Shown here piece by piece: positions 60,190-64,000 of a stretch of DNA of 64,000 bases. The DNA is from an uncultured Flavobacteriales bacterium. Lineage in GTDB: Bacteria > Bacteroidota > Bacteroidia > Flavobacteriales_D > Crocinitomicaceae. The position numbers and the translations under genes were made by a program. The stretch covers positions 1 to 64,000 of the forward strand of contig CAJWRM010000011.1 in assembly GCA_913046365.1 (NCBI GenBank), written 5' to 3'. The notes under the pieces were generated by a model, which saw only the letters and a program-made list of their open reading frames with translations, did no database searches and was not told the origin of the DNA. Within the stretch, counting starts at the first letter, position 1. Each line of letters begins with the position of its first letter.

Positions 60190-62316
60190 CTTGTTGTGAT
60201 CAAGAATGTAATTTAGTACCTTTTTCATGAGGTGGACTCTGTCTTTACCATAGACATTATGTTCATGCATTGGATAAGGGAAAAAATCAATTTGCTTTTC
60301 ACTTTCAATAAATTTCTGAACTAGCTTAAGGTTGTGTTGCATGACAACTACGTCATCAGAGGTACCATGAATCAGCAATAGATTACCCTCTAGCTGGTCT
60401 GTCTTATTCAGTAAAGACGCTTTTTCATACCCTTCTTCATTCTCTTTTGGTTGATCCATATAGCGCTCTCCGTACATGATTTCATAATATTTCCAATCTG
60501 TAACTGGTCCTCCTGCAACTCCTGTCGTATATACACCTGGTGTTCTCAGCATCATTGAGGTTGTCATAAATCCACCGAATGACCAGCCGTGAACAGCTAA
60601 TCTATTTGCATCAACATATGGGAGGCTTTTCAAGAAGCTTACTCCTGTCATTTGGTCTTCAATTTCCACAGTTCCTAATTGACGGTGTATTTGAGATTCA
60701 AAGGCGAAACCTCGATTACCTGAACCTCGATTGTCTAAAGTAAATACAAGGTACCCTTGGTTCGCCATCCAATGCATCCAAAGACTTGCTCCATAAAGCC
60801 AAGAGTTCGTTACAAGTTGAGCATGAGGTCCACCATAGACATAATTTAATACCGGGTATTTTTTTGATGGATCAAAGTCAGCAGGCTTGATCAATCTATA
60901 GTGAAGTATTGTTCCATCTTTGGCTTCCAAAGCGCCCAGCTCAGTAGATGCAATTTTATAGTCATTTAATTTTTCTTCAGCATTCAGGAGAAGCTTAGCC
61001 ATTTTCCCATTACTAGTATAAATTAAGGCCTTTCTCGGTGTATCTCCATTGCTGTAGGTGTCATATATATATGCGCCATTATCGCATATAGTTGAATTGT
61101 GCGTTCCCTCAACAGGCGTAAGTAGATTAGATTGTTTCTTTTTAAAATGGTATTCATATACCACCGTGTTCATTGGGTTCTTTCCTGTTGCCGTGTAATA
61201 CAAACGCTTTTTGTCTTTGCTCATTCCGATGATGTTTTTGACTACAAAATCGTGGTTTGTCAATACATCAAGTAGCTTACCATCAAAGTCGTAATAATAA
61301 AGATTCATAAATCCATTTTTTTCAGACATCCAAACAAATTTATTTTCCTCTGGACAGGGAAAGAAAGCCGGGTGCTCAGGTTCTACCCACCTTTCATTGG
61401 TTTCCTCTAGTAATGTTTTTACGTATGCTCCAGTACTCGTGTTATATACATTAAGCCACATGTGGTTCTGTGCCCGGTTGACCTCAGCTACAAAAAGATA
61501 TTTTTCATCAGGACTAAAGCTCACATTCGTTAAATATCCATCTTCATCATTTTGTGTTCGTATATAAACCGTTTTTAAACTTTTGGTATTGTAAACTCCC
61601 ACTCGGGCAGTTTCTGAAGCTTGTCCAGCCATTGGATATTTGGTTAGATTTAGGCTACCTGGAGTATCATTGATGTCAAGTAATGGATAGTCATGTACCT
61701 TTGATTCATCTTTTTGATAGAAAGCCAGATACTTTCCTTTCGGCGACCAAAATAAACCTCCTGAGATGCCAAATTCACTTCTAGCAATGGCCTGTCCCGA
61801 CACAATATTTGGATCATTATTTTGAGTTACGTGTAATATTTTACTATTGGCATCTCTCATCATTACATTATTTTCGATGAGGTAAGCCACTTTTTTTGTT
61901 TTGGGTTCAAAAAGTGGACTACTGCTTTTTTCTTCAAGGGAGTGAAGTGTTTTACCTGTCTTTTCTTTTAGATTTACTTCATAAAAAGAGGTTCCATCGT
62001 TCATGAAAAAACTATGCTCGTTAGTAAATTCAAGTGGGTAAAATCCCCAAAGATTAGTTTGTAGGAGCTCGTTTAATTCTTTTATGTTTAATAAAACTTC
62101 TTCGCTTTTAGTTGCGGGACTTGATTTGTAGAGCGTTCCTCTGTCTGGGCTTAAGTAGACATATTTTGTCGTATTAGGTAGCCAGTTGAAACCGGTAATT
62201 CTTTCTGGATAAAATTTCCTGTATTGTTGCATAACGGCATCGTCAAGCGTCAATTCCTGTTGCGCAATTGTATGGCTAAATACAGCTATAAATAGTAGGC
62301 TTATAAATTGTTTCAT
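60187..62316 (-). CDS. S9 family peptidase, dipeptidyl peptidase IV-like
   Basis: The signal peptide is MKQFISLLFIAVFSHTIAQ. An N-terminal beta-propeller (about 40-450, with GGLFWSPKGKYLAFYQKDES) is followed by the alpha/beta-hydrolase domain. The catalytic Ser is in HGWSFGGFM (about 579), the Asp in GTSDDVVVMQHN (about 655) and the His in MHEHNVYG (about 687). DPP4 releases Xaa-Pro dipeptides from peptides in the periplasm. The 709-residue length is normal. The upstream MscS gene is 10 bp away on the same strand. Confidence 0.94.
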   Translation of the reverse strand: MKQFISLLFIAVFSHTIAQQELTLDDAVMQQYRKFYPERITGFNWLPNTTKYVYLSPDRGTLYKSSPATKSEEVLLNIKELNELLQTNLWGFYPLEFTNEHSFFMNDGTSFYEVNLKEKTGKTLHSLEEKSSSPLFEPKTKKVAYLIENNVMMRDANSKILHVTQNNDPNIVSGQAIARSEFGISGGLFWSPKGKYLAFYQKDESKVHDYPLLDINDTPGSLNLTKYPMAGQASETARVGVYNTKSLKTVYIRTQNDEDGYLTNVSFSPDEKYLFVAEVNRAQNHMWLNVYNTSTGAYVKTLLEETNERWVEPEHPAFFPCPEENKFVWMSEKNGFMNLYYYDFDGKLLDVLTNHDFVVKNIIGMSKDKKRLYYTATGKNPMNTVVYEYHFKKKQSNLLTPVEGTHNSTICDNGAYIYDTYSNGDTPRKALIYTSNGKMAKLLLNAEEKLNDYKIASTELGALEAKDGTILHYRLIKPADFDPSKKYPVLNYVYGGPHAQLVTNSWLYGASLWMHWMANQGYLVFTLDNRGSGNRGFAFESQIHRQLGTVEIEDQMTGVSFLKSLPYVDANRLAVHGWSFGGFMTTSMMLRTPGVYTTGVAGGPVTDWKYYEIMYGERYMDQPKENEEGYEKASLLNKTDQLEGNLLLIHGTSDDVVVMQHNLKLVQKFIESEKQIDFFPYPMHEHNVYGKDRVHLMKKVLNYILDHNK

Positions 62317-62326
62317 TTGATAATAT

Positions 62327-63592
62327 TTAAGATTTTAATTTTTGGATGTCGTTTCCACTAGGACTCTCAAAGGTGTATAATTCAAAATCCTGAACTACAG
62401 AGAAAAAGTGGTCAAAAAGATCAGCCATAAGAAGTTCATATTCTTCCCATACTTTTGAAAGGCTAAAACAATAAACCTCCAATGGAAGCCCTTTATCTGT
62501 TGGTTGAAGTTGCCTTACCATTAGCGTCATATCTGAATTCACACCTGGATGATTTTTCAAGTAAAATTCGATGTAGCGTCTATATAAGCCGATGTTTGTG
62601 AATTTTCTTCTATTGGGTTGCTGATCTAATTCATGCTTTTGGTTGTAGGTATCAATTCGTTCAATTTCCTCGTGAAGGAAAGGGCCTAAGAGTTGGCTTT
62701 CTTTTAGAGTTTTAATTAGTGAATCAGATGCCGTACATATGCTATCGGCTTCAATATACAGTGAACGTTTTATTCGGCGGCCCTGTGATTCCTCCATGCC
62801 TCTCCAGTTGTTGAATGAATCTGATATAAAGGAGTAGGTTGGTATGGTCGTAATAGTTCTGTCAAAATTGCGGACCTTCACAGTAGTTAAATTGATTTCC
62901 TCAATATTTCCATCAGCTCCGTAGCGTTCCATTGTAATCCAATCTCCCTTTCGAATCATATCATTGGCAGAAAGTTGAATGCTTCCAACAAAGCCAAGGA
63001 TAGTATCTTTAAATACGAGCAAGATTACGGCAGAAAAAGCCCCGAAATAAGCTAGAAAGCTTGCTGGAGATTGTCCTGTTATTTCTGAAAGAATCAGCAA
63101 GAAAAAAACAATACCCATAAAAATTTTGAAAATCTGAAAATAGGAGTCTATCGGTTTGTCTTTAAATTTTTCATGTTCTGCAAAAAACATATTTATCGCA
63201 GAAATCGTTCGATTAACAGTAATCCAAACCGTGATGATGATGATGATATCAATCAACTTTGATGCAATATCAAAAAGGGTAGGGTAGGCGAATAATGAAA
63301 TCGATAAAAAGGTATATAAAGCAGTTAGGGGAACGATGTGAGCTAGGGAACTAAAAACTTTTTGCGAGACGAGATAATCATCTAGCATTGTCTTGCTCCT
63401 CGAAGCCAAAGAATGAACCGTGACGCGCATCGCAATCCGCGAAAGGTACCATAGAATTAGGAATGCTAGCGCAGAGATAGCAATGAGGAGTATAGAAATC
63501 CAAGGAGTGTCATTGTCAAATGCTTGCTGCATAAAAACACCTTCTGAGTCCTTGTAAAACGATTGTATCCAGGTAATGACTTGTTTCTCCAT
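62327..63592 (-). CDS. MscS family mechanosensitive ion channel
   Basis: The 421-residue inner-membrane protein has four or five N-terminal helices (WISILLIAISALAFLILWYLS and following). The pore helix and MscS domain follow, with FGAFSAVILLVFKDTILGFVGSIQLSANDMIRKGDWI (about 185-220) and the beta domain VKVRNFDRTITTIPTYSFISDSFNNWRG. The C-terminus is longer than in E. coli MscS (286). This is the YbdG-like subgroup, acting in osmotic downshock. It is divergent from rpsF and co-directional with the S9 peptidase. Confidence 0.93.
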   Translation of the reverse strand: MEKQVITWIQSFYKDSEGVFMQQAFDNDTPWISILLIAISALAFLILWYLSRIAMRVTVHSLASRSKTMLDDYLVSQKVFSSLAHIVPLTALYTFLSISLFAYPTLFDIASKLIDIIIIITVWITVNRTISAINMFFAEHEKFKDKPIDSYFQIFKIFMGIVFFLLILSEITGQSPASFLAYFGAFSAVILLVFKDTILGFVGSIQLSANDMIRKGDWITMERYGADGNIEEINLTTVKVRNFDRTITTIPTYSFISDSFNNWRGMEESQGRRIKRSLYIEADSICTASDSLIKTLKESQLLGPFLHEEIERIDTYNQKHELDQQPNRRKFTNIGLYRRYIEFYLKNHPGVNSDMTLMVRQLQPTDKGLPLEVYCFSLSKVWEEYELLMADLFDHFFSVVQDFELYTFESPSGNDIQKLKS

Positions 63593-63670
63593 TTATCGCT
63601 TATTTTTGAGGCTAAAATAGAAATAAATTGTGTGCCGAACATGAAAGAAAATCATTCGGTCTTATTAATG

Positions 63671-63701
63671 TTGTTCATTCTATAAAAATTAAGTATCTTT
63701 G
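63671..63701 (+). promoter_or_regulatory. Promoter of rpsF
   Basis: TTG at 63671-63673 and TATCTTTG at 63694-63701 with a 20-bp spacer match the Bacteroidota housekeeping consensus. The leader is 30 nt. Confidence 0.7.
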
Positions 63702-63731
63702 CACCCCAATTATAAATTAAAAAACACATTT

Positions 63732-64000
63732 ATGACATCTTATGAAACTGTTTTCATTTTAACTCCCGTTTTGTCTGAAGATCAGGCGAAGGAAGCAGTC
63801 AAGAAGTACGAAAGTGAAATTAAATCTTTTGGTGCAAAAATTAAGCACTCTGAATCATGGGGCCTTAAAAAAATGGCCTATCCTATTCAGAAGAAATCAA
63901 CTGGATTTTATTTTCTTTTCGAGTTCGAGGCTACCAACACAACCGTTGCTGACTTTGAGGTTTTATTGAAGCGAGATGAGAGAATTCTTCGATTCTTGAC
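63732..64000 (+). CDS. rpsF: 30S ribosomal protein S6, partial (C-terminus beyond right edge)
   Basis: The first 89 residues match S6: MTSYETVFILTPVLSEDQAK, GAKIKHSESWGLKKMAYPI, and the end LLKRDERILRFLT. S6 binds 16S rRNA with S18. rpsR and rplI normally follow and are expected beyond the right edge. It has a strong promoter of its own. Confidence 0.97.
   Translation, partial: MTSYETVFILTPVLSEDQAKEAVKKYESEIKSFGAKIKHSESWGLKKMAYPIQKKSTGFYFLFEFEATNTTVADFEVLLKRDERILRFL

Noticed and set aside
1-64000. Mobile element, prophage, integron or toxin-antitoxin island
   Set aside because: No transposase, integrase, recombinase or phage gene was found; flanks are housekeeping genes.

Overview
The window is a chromosomal segment of a Bacteroidota bacterium, most likely Flavobacteriales (Cryomorphaceae/Crocinitomicaceae-like). 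The evidence is low G+C content, type IX secretion (T9SS) sorting domains of both type A and type B, a PorP/SprF-family protein, a TonB-dependent receptor, Bacteroidota-restricted families (DUF5606, DUF6089) and repeated promoters of the Bacteroidota form TAnnTTTG, sometimes with TTG 20 bp upstream. There is no sign of a prophage, transposon, integron or CRISPR array. This looks like core chromosome with a few lineage-specific accessory genes.

Layout. 1-2588: the N-terminal 862 codons of a large secreted beta-helix/cupredoxin/LamG protein that runs off the left edge. 2787-5643: a probable metal-uptake cassette (His/Cys-rich exported protein, ZnuD-like TonB receptor, Cys-rich lipoprotein). 5740-8680: small secreted proteins, two tandem paralogous lipoproteins and an exported CIA30-like protein. 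8799-8872: tRNA-Met. 8917-15877: M3 peptidase and DUF5606, divergent from a DEAD-box helicase, typA and DUF6089. 15874-16319: a divergent pair of very small genes, DUF2256 (too short for ordinary ORF calling) and TIGR03643. 16316-21234: trpS, plsC-gatC, trmB and a lipoprotein, then an unknown gene. 21246-27070: a DUF819 membrane protein with an exported N-terminal domain, a POT peptide transporter and a secreted Omp28-like protein. 27111-32163: purK divergent from hpt-adk-obgE-PAP2-crcB, then a SIMPL-domain protein. 32167-37804: ACMSD-like amidohydrolase, acyl-CoA dehydrogenase, GNAT acetyltransferase and subtilase. 37962-42513: SpmA/SpmB fusion, a repeat protein, a NYN-LOTUS protein and a PLP enzyme. 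42584-47755: a PorP/SprF-OmpA fusion with a 1249-residue type B T9SS substrate. 47842-53553: pdhC, pdhA, lgt, trhO, a lipoprotein and dapD. 53563-59236: an MFS transporter and a tight operon of lipoprotein, epimerase-CBS fusion, DAHP synthase, KdsC-like phosphatase and saccharopine-dehydrogenase-like enzyme. 59266-59363: SRP RNA. 59402-63592: a small acidic protein, rhodanese, DPP4-like peptidase and MscS channel. 63732-64000: the start of rpsF.

The most interesting unit is the operon at 54926-59236. Its order (sugar-phosphate enzyme with two CBS domains, PEP-condensing aldolase, KdsC-type HAD phosphatase) parallels the KDO pathway KdsD-KdsA-KdsC, but a ribulose-phosphate 3-epimerase fold replaces the SIS isomerase and a DAHP synthase replaces KdsA. 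This may be a dedicated, regulated 3-deoxy-ulosonate pathway or an unusual control point feeding the shikimate pathway; the sequence alone cannot decide.

Other structural themes are start codons only 3-8 nt after the promoter -7 motif (candidate leaderless mRNAs, calibrated by the SRP RNA gene), a perfect 20-bp palindrome in the acyl-CoA dehydrogenase promoter, and several convergent gene pairs that share their stop codons.
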